Made by a program: the position numbers and the translations under genes | From: Gymnopus androsaceus JB14 | Lineage: Eukaryota; Basidiomycota; Agaricomycetes; Agaricales; Omphalotaceae | Assembly: GCA_009733575.1 (NCBI GenBank) | Contig: ML769383.1 | Span: 1,142,336-1,206,335, forward strand | DNA length: 64,000 nucleotides | Direction: 5' to 3' | The notes under the pieces: model-generated | What the model saw: only the letters and a program-made list of their open reading frames with translations | The model's database searches: none | Told to the model about the DNA's origin: nothing | Shown here: piece by piece, positions 12,115 through 21,785 of the stretch | Layout of the letters: the number at the start of each line of letters is the position of its first letter | Position numbering within the stretch: position 1 is the first letter of the stretch

Positions 12115-12440
12115 TGCTGAATGTTTTAATTTCTTGGTGTTATTATCGTATCGTTAGCCAGTAATCTTGCTCCGAATCTGACTGGCTCTATACAAGCTTC
12201 TTTTTGTGTGCGCAACTTTTAAAATCGAACTGGATTTTCATATGAGTATCAGTGCGTCGAGTTAAACGGTCTTTTTTACTCGTTTATGCTTCACTACCGA
12301 TACTCTTCGTGCTCTTCATTGAAGGATTCCAAAGGAAGCTCAGCAAGACGTGTCAAAAAAAAACAACTGCAGTGATTAAGCGCTGAGTATGAGACGCTTT
12401 GTCATTCCCAGAAAGAGCAATATTCAAGCTCATTTATTTC
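12115..12440. repeat. MFS 3' flank, directly repeated at 13618-13906
   Basis: No gene. The segment from the permease stop to the first palindrome is repeated in the same orientation at about 13618-13906. Matching words include AGCCAGTAATCTTGCTCCGA, GTGCGTCGAGTTAAACGGTC, GGATTCCAAAGGAAGCTCAG and GTGATTAAGCGCTGAGTAT. The copies differ at scattered positions and small indels, so this is not an assembly duplication of one locus. Confidence 0.75.
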
Positions 12441-13291
12441 AAAAAAGAACGTTGGACTCTGGCCCCGACGAGTTTACAACGTTATTCCAGGAGACTCTAG
12501 GCGCTCACCCCTCCAATGGCCCCTCTCGTCAGATGGACCATCTACAGTCTCTCGTCAGAGAATGCGGGGCGAGTCATTCCCACTTCCAACGGCTGCTCTC
12601 GTCAGAGTAGACCATTGAAAGAGGGACCTAGAATCCGCACTGGAATGTCAAAGTGGTGACCCGAAGGTCCGCGGCTATCTAGTCAACCCTATTGAGGTCC
12701 AGTTACAGATTCGGCCCAGCCAGTACACGTTAATCTGGCGGCGGCAGCCTCACCGCAATAATAGTCTGTTCAGCTCCCAGTGCCAGCTTCTCGTTTTTAA
12801 TTGTACGCAGTCTACGGAAGAGCTCTCGCGCGCACAGACCTTTTGATCAGGGTAATAGTAAAGGAGTCGATTGTTTGAAATTCCACAAAGTAATCGCGCG
12901 AGACTCTGTCCGTAGACTGCGTACAATTAAAAACGAGAAGCTGGCACTGGGAGCTGAACAGACTATTATTGCGGTGAGGCCTACGCCCCAGATTAACGTG
13001 TACTGAGATGGCCAGATCGACCAACCTCAATAGGGTTGCCAACAACTAGATAGCCGCGGACCTTCGGGTCAACAATGTGACATTCCAAGGCGGACTCTAC
13101 GGTCCTGCTTCCAGTGGTCTGCTCTGACGAGAGCAGCCAATAGAGGTGGGAAGGACTCATTCCGCATTCTCTGACGAGAGAGTGTAAATGGTCTACTCTG
13201 ACGAGAGGGGCCATTGGAGGGGTGAGCGACTAGAGTCTTCCCGGAATAGCGTTGAAAACTCTTCGGGGCCAGAGTCCAACGTTCTTTTTTT
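12441..13291. repeat. Large palindrome 1 (foldback-type element), about 390-bp arms
   Basis: The left arm (12441-12832) begins AAAGAACGTTGGACTCTGGC and the right arm (12895-13291) ends with its complement GCCAGAGTCCAACGTTCTTT. The 62-nt loop contains CCTTTTGATCAGGGTAATAG. The arms match over nearly their whole length with scattered mismatches and a few indels. Each arm contains three short nested hairpins of form CTCT-GACG-AGAG (or complement) spaced 40-60 bp apart. No coding frame is credible. A second full copy lies at 13907-14770 and a single-arm copy at 49910-50352. Confidence 0.85.
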
Positions 13292-13445
13292 CAGTTTATA
13301 TTATCATGTATATGAGAAGAGTGGTGCGAAAGCTCGTTTACAACGCTAGTACTTACAGGCTAGAAAACTTTCAAACAGTGAGATGCTCATCTGAATGTTT
13401 GAATGGTCAGCGGGTCAACGAAACCTGAGCCAGAGTCTTGGTAGC
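13292..13445. repeat. Flank repeat shared with 50353-50505
   Basis: A 150-bp non-coding segment immediately right of palindrome 1. It starts AGTTTATATTATCATGTATA and contains AACGCTAGTACTTACAGGCT and GAGATGCTCATC. The same order of words follows the solo arm at 50353-50505 with about 90% agreement by eye. Confidence 0.75.
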
Positions 13446-13616
13446 ACTAAAGAGTGTAAAGGAGGTCGATGCGACCAGCTATGCCAGGCTGAGCGGCCTT
13501 TTGCTTTGCTTTGTTTTGGTACCAGCAGTGCAATTCGATGACAGCAAGAAGCACCAATAGCAAGACCTGGCACGAAACGGTAGCAATGATACCAGGAATG
13601 TATCTCGGAAAGTCCA
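13446..13616 (-). pseudogene. Inverted copy of the last exon of the MFS permease
   Basis: Read on the minus strand this matches 11944-12115 of the permease gene: GACTTTCCGAGATACATTCC, CCAGGTCTTGCTATTGGTGC and CATCGACCTCCTTTACACTC, ending at the same stop codon. It lacks the rest of the gene and has base differences (GGAATTGC... for CCTCACATTGC), so it is a dead fragment. It directly abuts, in opposite orientation, the copy of the permease 3' flank that starts at 13618. Confidence 0.8.
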
Positions 13617-13617
13617 T

Positions 13618-13906
13618 GTTTTACTTTCTTGGCGTTATTCTTGTATCTTTAGCCAGTAATCTTGCTCCGAATCTGACTGGCTTCATACAAGCTTTTTATG
13701 TGCGCAACTTATAAGATCGAACTGGATTTTCACCTGAGCACCAGTGCGTCGAGTTAAACGGTCTTTTGTGCTCGGTTATGCTTCACTACCGATGCTCTTC
13801 GTGCTCTTCATTTACAGGATTCCAAAGGAAGCTCAGCAAGGCGTGTCAAAAAAAAATCCACTTTAGTGATTAAGCGCTGAGTATAAGGCGCTTTGTCATT
13901 CCCAGG
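13618..13906. repeat. Second copy of the MFS 3' flank
   Basis: Direct repeat of about 12120-12440 (CTTGCTCCGAATCTGACTGG, GTTAAACGGTC, GCGCTGAGTATAAGGCGCTT). It leads into palindrome 2 just as the original leads into palindrome 1, so flank plus palindrome were duplicated as a unit. Confidence 0.75.
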
Positions 13907-14770
13907 AAAAAGAACGTTGGACTCTGGCCCCGACGAGTTTTCAACGCTATTCCAGGAAGACTCTAGTCGCTCACCCCTCCAATGGCCTCCTCTCGTCAGA
14001 GTAGACCATTTACACTCTCTCGTCAGAGAGTGCGGGGTGAGTCATTCCCATCTCCAATAGCTGCTCTCGTCAGAGCAGACCATTGAAAGAGGGACCTAGA
14101 ATCCGCACTGAAATGTCACAGTGGTGACCCGAAGGTCCGCGGCTATCTGGTTAACCCTATTGAGGTCCATGATTCGGCCAGCACAGTACACGTTAATCTG
14201 GCGGCGGCAGCCTCACCGCAATAATAACATGTTCAGCTCCTGGTACCAGCTTCTCGTTTTTAATTGTACGCGGTCTACGGACAGAGCTCTTGCGCGCACA
14301 GACCTTTTGATCAGGGTAGTAAAGGAGTCGATTGTTGTTGGATAGGGGATCAGATGAAATTCTAGAAAGTAATCGCGCGAGACTCTGTCCGTAGACTGCG
14401 TACAATTAAAACCGAGAAGCTGACACCGAAAGCTGAGCAGACTATTATTGCGGTGAGGCCTTCGCCGCCAGGTAACGTGTACTGTGCTGGCCAGATCTAT
14501 GAACGGACCTCAATAGGGTTGACTAGATAGCCGCGGACCTTCGGGTCAACACTGTGACATTCCAGTGCGGATTCTAGGTCCCTCTTTCAATGGTCTGCTC
14601 TGACGAGAGCAGCTATTGGAGATGGGAATGACTCACCCCGCACTCTCTGACGAGAGAGTGTAGATGGTCTACTCTGACGAGAGGAGGCCATTGGAGGGGT
14701 GAGCGCCTAGAGTCTTCCTGGAATAGCGTTGAAAACTCGTCGGGGTCAGAGTTTCAACCTTCTTTTTTTT
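13907..14770. repeat. Large palindrome 2 (foldback-type element)
   Basis: Same family as 12441-13291. The left arm begins AAAAAGAACGTTGGACTCTG at 13907 and runs to about 14297. The loop is about 76 nt with CTTTTGATCAGGGTAGTAAA. The right arm runs from 14374 to about 14770, ending TTTCAACCTTCTTTTTTTT. The nested CTCT-GACG-AGAG hairpins are again present three per arm. Differences from palindrome 1 are scattered, and within palindrome 2 the arms agree closely with each other. Confidence 0.85.
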
Positions 14771-14995
14771 AGCTTGTATTGTCATTTATACGCGTTGAAC
14801 GGTGAACCTTTCATGGATATAAGTTGTGACTTCGCCAAAAATGACGCGCACGTGCTGCCGGAAGTTATAATTATAGAAGAAGGATCGACTAGGCGGTTTA
14901 TTAGATTTCTCTTTCCGCCTTCCATCTCGATTCTCGGTCCTCGATATCCAGGCGATATCGCTCTTCTAGCCTTCAGCCCTACTTCCAAATTTCAA

Positions 14996-17404
14996 ATGAC
15001 TCGCGATTCTAGTATCGAGCTGGATCTTGAAGATTGTCGCGACTCGCTGGTCGCAGCTCTACATGTAGGGACTGGACTCGAAATCGCCGTTCCGGAAAAA
15101 GCCTTCTCTATGAAAGATCCTCGCGGTCTTTATCAGAATGATGGCAAGACTCGCTTCCAGTCCTTCTTCAGTGACCCTCGGCGAGCTAGCCTTTGGCCGA
15201 ACGTAGGCTTCCAGCGCGTATGTCGAGCGCATTTATACTTTACAAGTGCTAATATTCATTGATTTAGCTTGCCGAAGAAGTTGCTTCTGCTCATGCCATC
15301 GCACGTAGTCAGGCGATGAACAGTTGCAGCGAGACAGCAGCGTCAATGGCGTTTTATCGATACTTAGGTGTTTTGTCTGAAAATGAAGCCAAAGCCGCTA
15401 TCGATAACTATGCTGTTGGACTAGAGGACGGTTTCAAGGCCATCTATGATGCATCGTAAGCTCTATTCGCAAGTTGGCGGTGACATCTTGTCTAACCAAT
15501 CTCACTAGGCTGCAGTCCAATGCTCGCTCTGTGCAAACCAACTCAAGCTTGTCTCAATCTTCCTCGTCTACATCTGCATCTTCCACATTTTCTCGGCGGC
15601 TCTCTTCCTCTACCTCATCTTCTTCTATGCCTCTTGTTGTAAGTGCTGATAATGAGTGGAAGAACTCTTTGCTGAAGCTGAGGATAGGATTCCAAGAACT
15701 TTCACCGGAAGCGTCGTCTCTCGGACGCCAGCTGCTCAGGTCTTACGAAGAAGCTCAAGAATAACGAAGGCACGTCTCTGTCTTTTCTCTACTGCGTAAT
15801 TTCTTTCTTGACGCATTTCATACATAGAGGATGATTTGGATTATGAAAACTGGTGGTTGCAGCAGGTGCGTGGCTCACTATTCCTATATTCATTCATTAT
15901 TGCTTATCCGCTCTACTATAGATGAGCAGCACAGACGATGAAGGTACCATACCGTTGCTTCTGTATGCGCGTTCTATGCTTACAGCTTGATAATTCTTAT
16001 ATAGACGAACAAGATGTTGTGGGCAATGATAAGAGCTGGAGCACCAGCTGGATGTATCCGGTACATGGACTATTTTTCTGTAATTTGGATCTTCGCTAAT
16101 CATCATTTTATCTCGACAGGGTGTCGAGACCGTCGAGCACGAAGGCAATGAGGTTCAGAAAGGGATGAACTCTAGTTTCTTTGAAGAAGGGCCGGTGAGT
16201 CGGTCATCGCCTTATCTTCACAACTGTCTCTCATAAAACGATCTTATTAGGCCTTCATCGGAGACGATAGTTTTGGAGAAGTTGTTGGTCAAGAGAAGGT
16301 GAGTCGTAGCTGCTTACCTTTGAAACATCTCATTAATCCCTATTCTTTAGTCCTTCTTCGCCGGTGAGGAAAGCGTTGAAGAGTCGGTAAGTTGCCTCGT
16401 ACCTTGCCATACGTCTATGTCTAAACGATTTTCTCAACAGTTCGTCAGGGATCTCGCTGACGAAGTGAGCCAGCATTTTTTGACCTCGGAATTTGCCTCT
16501 CATCTATCCCTACAGTCGTTCCAATGTGCCGGCGAGGATCAAGGTAATGAAGGCTCTTTCATCGATGCCCATGTCGACGAAGATGAGGTGGGTTTGTATT
16601 TTCCAACTTTGAACTACGTCTCATCGATCATATATTTAGTCTTTCCTTGTGGCGAGGAAAGTGTAGCGGCAACGAACGTTCGCGGCTGGTAAGTTTTATC
16701 TCTTGCTGCACCAAATCATCTCACGACTATTCTCCGTAGTCATTCATCGACGATGCTTGCACAGACGCCTCGATTCGCCCTCTCGCCTCTTTTAAGCTGG
16801 AGGGCTATTCTCTCGCGAAAGTCATCCTCTCACCTGCACCTTCGACCGCCGCCGTTCATTCTTTCCAACTCGGCAGTCCTTCCTTCGACATTTCTTTCAG
16901 CCTTGTCACCGTTAACGATGATTCAGTTGATCTTGAAGAAGAAGCATCAGTCCTAGAGATGCTTGACGCCAGCCATGAAGACTTGGTAAGTGTGTATCTA
17001 CGACTCTCTTCCAACCGTATTCATGTTTCGCTATCTAGGATATTGGAGACATCTCGACACGAGCTATATCTTCTTTTAGCCTCGAAGATTCCACTCTAGG
17101 CAATGTCGTGCTCTCACCCACGCCTTCTACTGGCGCTGTCCGCTCCTTCCGACTTGCCTTTGATACCGACCTCGAATCTAGCATCATTGACGACGACTCA
17201 ACTGACGTCGAGGACGAATCCGTAGTTCTCGATTTGCTCTACCCAATTGACGACGATCTCCAAGTTCAGCCAGATTTACTCGATCTTGCTTCCCTCCTAC
17301 GTCCATGGTATACGAGAGAGCAAATGAAAACTGTTGTAGGAAAGCTTATCGATACAAACTATGATTCTATCGTCGAGACTCTTCAGAATTACTCTTATGA
17401 CTAA
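14996..17404 (+). CDS. Uncharacterised acidic modular protein encoded by many phase-0 micro-exons (copy 1)
   Basis: The start is MTRDSSIELDLEDCRDSLVA, matching the start of the inverted copy. The first exons form a helical domain (EIAVPEKAFSMKDPR, RRASLWPNVGFQR, AEEVASAHAIARSQAMNSCS, VGLEDGFKAIYD). A Ser-rich linker follows. From about 15770 to 16680 there is a series of tiny exons (8-24 codons), mostly in phase 0 and bordered by GTGAGT-type donors: AFIGDDSFGEVVGQEK, SFFAGEESVEES, FVRDLADE, SFQCAGEDQGNEGSFIDA. Two longer repeats come next, each with a L-S-P-[AT]-P-S-T-x-A-V-x-S-F core and an acidic tail, and the end is LRPWYTREQMKTVVGKLIDT...NYSYD at 17404. No known family is recognised. In the exon at about 16640-16690 this copy lacks a G and a C relative to copy 2, giving a local frame loss and an in-frame TAG. 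Confidence 0.6.
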
Positions 17405-17749
17405 ACGGATTCACTCACTACTAGCCCTTTCTCGCATCATCAGTATCATTACTATACCCACACATTTTATAACTACTTATACCTAGACCCTTGATTTGTA
17501 CGATCTACAGCACTGTATTTCTCACTGTACTTACTGGAATGTATTCCCTACACGGCACGAATTTCCTTGGAATAATAATCTCACTTCGTCAGTCCGAAAG
17601 TAAAATATTCAAACTCAGACTGTTTAAATAATTTGATGCAAAAAGACAGAGGTCAAAGCGAATGAAAGCAACAAGTTTTCGCTCTGGATTCAAAAATCTT
17701 TGATCCAGTTAGACGGATCTCAGTGCATTGCTCGTTGGTCGAGGGCAAG

Positions 17750-17825
17750 GGGCGCCAAAGTGCCTACCCTTAACATGGCCCATGCGGACTGACCAAAGTA
17801 TATAAACCGTTCCTCGACATTGCAA
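17750..17825 (+). promoter_or_regulatory. U2 snRNA promoter with TATA box
   Basis: TATATAAA at 17799-17806 lies 20-27 bp before the U2 5' end. Upstream, GGCGCCAAAGTGCCTACCCT and CATGCGGACTGACCAAAG are virtually identical in the inverted copy, although sequence further upstream differs. They are candidates for a proximal sequence element (inference from conservation between the copies). Confidence 0.65.
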
Positions 17826-18012
17826 ATCTTTACCACTCTGGCCTTTTGGCTTAGATCAAGTGTAGTATCTGTTCTTAATAGTTTAACCACTATTACGAGG
17901 GCACCGCCCTCCGTATCTGGTTATCTAATTTTTGCCGCCCTGTTCTTCATGCTCTGCTTGCAACACGAGGACGGGATGACCTTGCTACTGCAGTACTGGC
18001 TTGTGTTGTCGG
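17826..18012 (+). ncRNA. U2: U2 spliceosomal snRNA (copy 1)
   Basis: The RNA base-pairs with the intron branch point. The 5' end ATCTTTACCACTCTGGCCTT continues with TTGGCTTAGATCAAGTGTAG and TATCTGTTCTTAATAGTTTA, the near-universal U2 5' domain, including the branch-site recognition sequence GTGTAGTA. An Sm-type site (TCTAATTTTTGCC) is at about 17927-17938. Stem-loop IV is seen as CAACACGA pairing with TTGTGTTG around the GCTACTGCAGTACTGGC loop. The 3' end is placed near 18012 from this stem. About 187 nt, the normal length. One base fewer in the C run after the Sm site than in copy 2. Confidence 0.93.
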
Positions 18013-18165
18013 GGGAATCCTCTTTCTTTCTTTCCTTCTTGGTTTTATCTTGGCGAAGCTGTCCAATTGACAGTTAGCGAGTGAAAGCAAAATGGATAAA
18101 GAATTGTGTAATCTAAATTTTTGGAAACCTTTCGCGCTTGAGACGGATTTGTGGATGTAATTGCA

Positions 18166-18758
18166 GTTTCTATAGAACAAATGAAAATGATTATGCATGG
18201 TCTACTGTGGTGTAAAGTGACCTAGGGATGTATTGAAGGCGTGGATGTTCTTTGTGATGTACTGTACATAGATTTCTTAAAGCCTTTTGAGTGGAAACCT
18301 AGTTACTCAGTAAACTATCGTGAAAGTTCTGTAATGCAAGGAATGAAAATAAAGTTGATCTATAATGTTTCCTTTAAAGGATATATTGAAGGTCAAAGCA
18401 GTGGATATTGCTTCCACATATGCATATGCCATTTCTGTTGTAAATGCTTTGAAGATCATTCTTGTCTGTTGTGAGCATTTGTGAAACCCCTAAAGCTTCT
18501 TTCAATGACCGCTTGAATTGTTGAGGGTCGAGGTCAAGAAGAATGAACGACGTCATTTTATGATTTTCCCCATCAAACCATCAAAGTTTCACACGAACGC
18601 GCGAAGCACGCGTTATCGGTTTGCTTGAGAAAATTTTATTTCGTAATTTCTTATCGTCAGGTTCCTCCTTTCCTTCATTGGCCCAAGGTTTTTAAACGCG
18701 AAAGCCTTCCTTCTCCTCGTACCTCTCCCTACATTGTAGTCTACGAGAAGCAATTGCG
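18166..18758. other. Intergenic region, U2 to cupredoxin
   Basis: No gene seen. A/T-rich sequence with short open frames only. The final 100 bp before 18759 is pyrimidine-rich (CTTCCTTCTCCTCGTACCTC), as in many fungal core promoters. Confidence 0.4.
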
Positions 18759-19876
18759 ATGGCCGGCTCAGTTTTTTCTTGTTCTTCGACTTCAAGGGTC
18801 TTTTGTCTCTCGCAGCTCGCTCTGTTGGCAATTTTCATCTCTGATAGCATCACTTCTACCGCTGCTCAGAGCGCAACGACGACTTCGGTAGGTGCAGGGG
18901 AGACTATCGTCATTACTGGCACGTATTTTGTTTCCTTGTTGCGCGTTGAATCGAAAAACTTATGTCTTTTTTTAGTGGCCGACGTGACAGCATCCAATGG
19001 AACCTCCGCCTTCACCCCATCTCAAGTCACTGCTGCTGAAGGCGCTACTGTGTACTTCAATTTCACCCAAGGAAACCATACCGCGACCCAGTCGTCGTTC
19101 GTCGCTCCCTGCCAGCCGATCAATGCTACTGGTGCCAATGGTTTCGACTCGAATTTCGTGAACGTTCCGGCCAACTTCAACGGTAGAAAATTCTTCTATA
19201 ATCCGAGATAACCGACATTGGCTCATTGAAACCTTATTCTAGGCTCTGTCTTCCCCTTCCAAGTGGTTCCAATCCTGGCGGCAAATGACAACATGACAAT
19301 GTGGTTCTACGACGTCAACACCTGTTCGGAGGGTGGTGTCGGTTAGTCTCCTATAAGCAGACTCGAATATACACTGACGATCCGTTGGATGGGTGTGTAT
19401 AGGCGTGATCAACTTGGTTCCAGGTGATCCAGCGACAGGTGGGCAGACGTTAGCAGGGTTTATCGTGAGTCCAACTTCATTCTACCTGTCCTTCTTTCCT
19501 GCGGCGTGTCGATGAATTTGAGGCTTCTATTCATTCACATGAATAGAATTGTATTGGCATGTACCCACCTTCCCTATTTCCGTATCTCCTATTTTTACCT
19601 TCCATCGTCGATTTCATTTCATTTCATCTCCGTCCATTAACTCAGAAACTCATCCCGTCCCTCAAATAGCGCAACGCCGAACGTCTTAACGGCACTTCCA
19701 CATCTTCCATAGCTTCCTCCACAGGGTCCCGCACTTCCTCCCAGACATCATCTTCAGCGAGTGCCACGCAGAGTAACGGCGCCATAGGAAGGGGAGACGG
19801 CGTGTTCGGCAGCGCCGGGTTAGGATTGTTAGTAGGAGCTGCTGCGATGGCGTTAGGGCCATTAGTTGTGCTCTAG
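18759..19876 (+). CDS. Secreted cupredoxin-like protein, probable GPI anchor
   Basis: Signal peptide (a hydrophobic run LSQLALLAIFISDSI at about residues 17-31 followed by STAAQS). Then a plastocyanin-like fold: FTPSQVTAAEGATVYFNFTQ, GNHTATQSSFVAPCQPI with His and Cys ligand candidates, GSVFPFQVV, MTMWFYDVNTCSEGG, GVGVINL. A Ser/Thr-rich linker (TSSQTSSSASATQSN) leads to a hydrophobic C-terminus (GLLVGAAAMALGPLVVL), the classic GPI-anchor layout. Introns start at about 18920, 19184, 19341 and 19466. About 250 residues. The family is common in Agaricomycete secretomes ('serine-threonine-rich extracellular cupredoxins'); the copper ligand set seems incomplete, so copper binding is not certain. 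Acts at the cell wall or surface. Confidence 0.8.
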
Positions 19877-20535
19877 ATGGAACCTCTACCGCCAAGCATA
19901 CGGTCTGTACTTGGAGAACATTTGATGGACATGTCCTCTATGTGGTATACCCTCTCTCGTTTTATATCTATCATTCTTTTGGTTGGTTCTCCTGCTCCGC
20001 TTTGCTTTGGGTCTTATTCCTATACCCAACCTATACCTATAGCCGATTGTTTTTACTGTTGCTGTCATTGCTAGATGGATTTTGATGTTCTTACGCGCAC
20101 ACACGACTATTTTACATATGTACTACTTGGTCTGTACTTTTTTACGCGCTCTTGGGCGCGTTTTGTTGAGTATCATGATTGTACGGTAGTATACTTGTGA
20201 TTTGTTTTCTGAACGCGAAGTCTTTACCTTCATGGCTCACATTTGTACGAACTCCGATACATAAGATAATGTGACAGGAGTAAAGAGAGGCAGAGGGAAG
20301 GGAAGAAGAGAGGGGTGCATATTTTTCATTGAAAACAGGTCATTAATCACAGAATGTACCTAGAAGAAACAGCGGGGGGTACTTTGTAAGGTCTTCGATC
20401 AACATAGCGACTGCTCGTTTCTGAGCTGACTGGCAAGTTTTGGAAAAACGACACAATTAAGCTCTCCGGAGTATGGCATTTACCATCACACAAAACCTTG
20501 TCCAAGATACATCTCGAATGCATCACCGTTGTCTT
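19877..20535. other. Intergenic region
   Basis: 3' flank of the cupredoxin gene, then a purine-rich tract at about 20280-20320 (GAGAGGCAGAGGGAAGGG). No credible gene. Confidence 0.4.
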
Positions 20536-21760
20536 TTAGTTCTTCGAATGGGTTCCTAGTGTCGAAAAGCTGCAGACTGTGAATGGACATCGATATAGAT
20601 GGTCAGATTCTTTAATTTGGGCAGACGGATGGTCTGCCAAACACCATCCATGTAATAGTTGTCGATGCGAGCGAGGTTCAAAGTCGAGAGGTGAATGTGA
20701 GTGAAGCAAGGAACAGAATCCAAAGAATCGTCTCCAGGAGTAAAGGAATGCATGGTTAAACTCTACTCTAGAGCAGGGGGAAATTCCTCGTAAACTCGCA
20801 ATGGAACGACCAATATAAACATGGGCAACGTCAAGTTGGGTTAATTTTTGGATCTCTAGCTTGTCGGTAGCTCGAAGATGACAAATGGACAAAGTGTGTA
20901 AATTAGGGCAATAAATGGCCGATTCTCCGGAAAGACCAGGCGGCATATTTCCCATAAATCCATAAAAAAAGACAATGGACATTTTCTTCAGCAACTTGAA
21001 GGAGAAGTGAGTCCTTGTCGTACCTTTCACGCGAGCATGCTTTAGCATGCGCAGGAGAAGATCAGCTCGCCCGAGGATCCGTCCATCTGCTAGAATGTTT
21101 TGTTAAAGCATGCAGAGCATCGAGGCTATAACTTGGTGTACCAAGATTAAATGTTATCCGAAGATCCAGAGGCGCAACAGTTCCCGAACGTGGAAGGATA
21201 TATTCTCTCAGAACATCTGATACGTCGGCTTCTCCTGGAGAAGCGACCGAAAGGGATGTCCAAGAATTTCGGTTGCGAAAGGATAAGCTCTCGCCACCAT
21301 GAACAAACCGATGTCAATCGGAAATTTCGGGCCAGTACATGTCCTACCAGTGGTGTTAAATTCGATGGCTCCAGCGCGATACTCGAAAATGGCGCTCATG
21401 ATCTCTGCAGGGAGTTTACGAATAAGGGAAACTGAATATCGTTTCTGGTGGGCTCGATATGGGATTTCAACTGGGATTTTTGTACAGGTGAATTTGGGAT
21501 CTCGTTGGATCTGCGCCGAGCAGAAACCTCTTCATATAGTCCCTGATAATGTCAAGGGAAATAGGGCCCAATGGTGACTGGCACTTTGGCAGTGCATTGG
21601 AGAAGGAAAAGAAGCCGACTCGGACCCTTCTCGGGCGCTTACTTGCTCTAGTACAACTGTCAGTGTCAACGATCTTCCAAAGAACCGCGCCATGCGCGGT
21701 CCAATCTTCGCTTCTCTTTGGTTTCGGTTACCGTGTAAAAGATAAAATGAAGTTGTTGAA
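20536..21760 (-). pseudogene. Decayed F-box/leucine-rich protein gene
   Basis: On the minus strand one can read, in changing frames, the outline of a basidiomycete F-box protein: LPAEIMSAIFEYRAG (F-box start) at about 21390, then VARAYPFATEILGHPF, YCPNLHTLSICHLRATDKLE, CFTHIHLSTLNLARIDNYYM and LPKLKNLTIYIDVHSQS as LRR-like text near the end. Frames change several times and stops intervene between the F-box and the LRR part (for example around 21060-21210). No single exon chain restores it with obvious introns. It is read as a pseudogene; a heavily mis-assembled gene is the alternative. Confidence 0.5.
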
Positions 21761-21785
21761 GTGCTTTTTGTCTTCCATGATTCAA

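Larger units (their letters stand above)
14821..18165 (+). repeat. Segmental duplication, copy 1 (inverted relative to 46290-49645)
   Basis: A block of about 3.35 kb carrying a micro-exon gene and a U2 snRNA gene. Left boundary: TGTGACTTCGCCAAAAATGA with CGCGCACGTG next to it, matched on the minus strand at about 49640. Right boundary: TTTTTGGAAACCTTTCGC at about 18130, matched at about 46315, after which similarity fades. Gene order and intron positions are the same in both copies. Identity is lowest around the N-terminal exons and highest toward the C-terminal exon and U2. Confidence 0.85.

Noticed and set aside
12441..14770. CTGACGAGAG in the palindromes matches the CUGANGA core of hammerhead ribozymes
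   Set aside because: No matching GAAA segment and no third helix with a cleavage site could be found at the right distance on the same strand; the match arises from the CTCT-GACG-AGAG hairpin.
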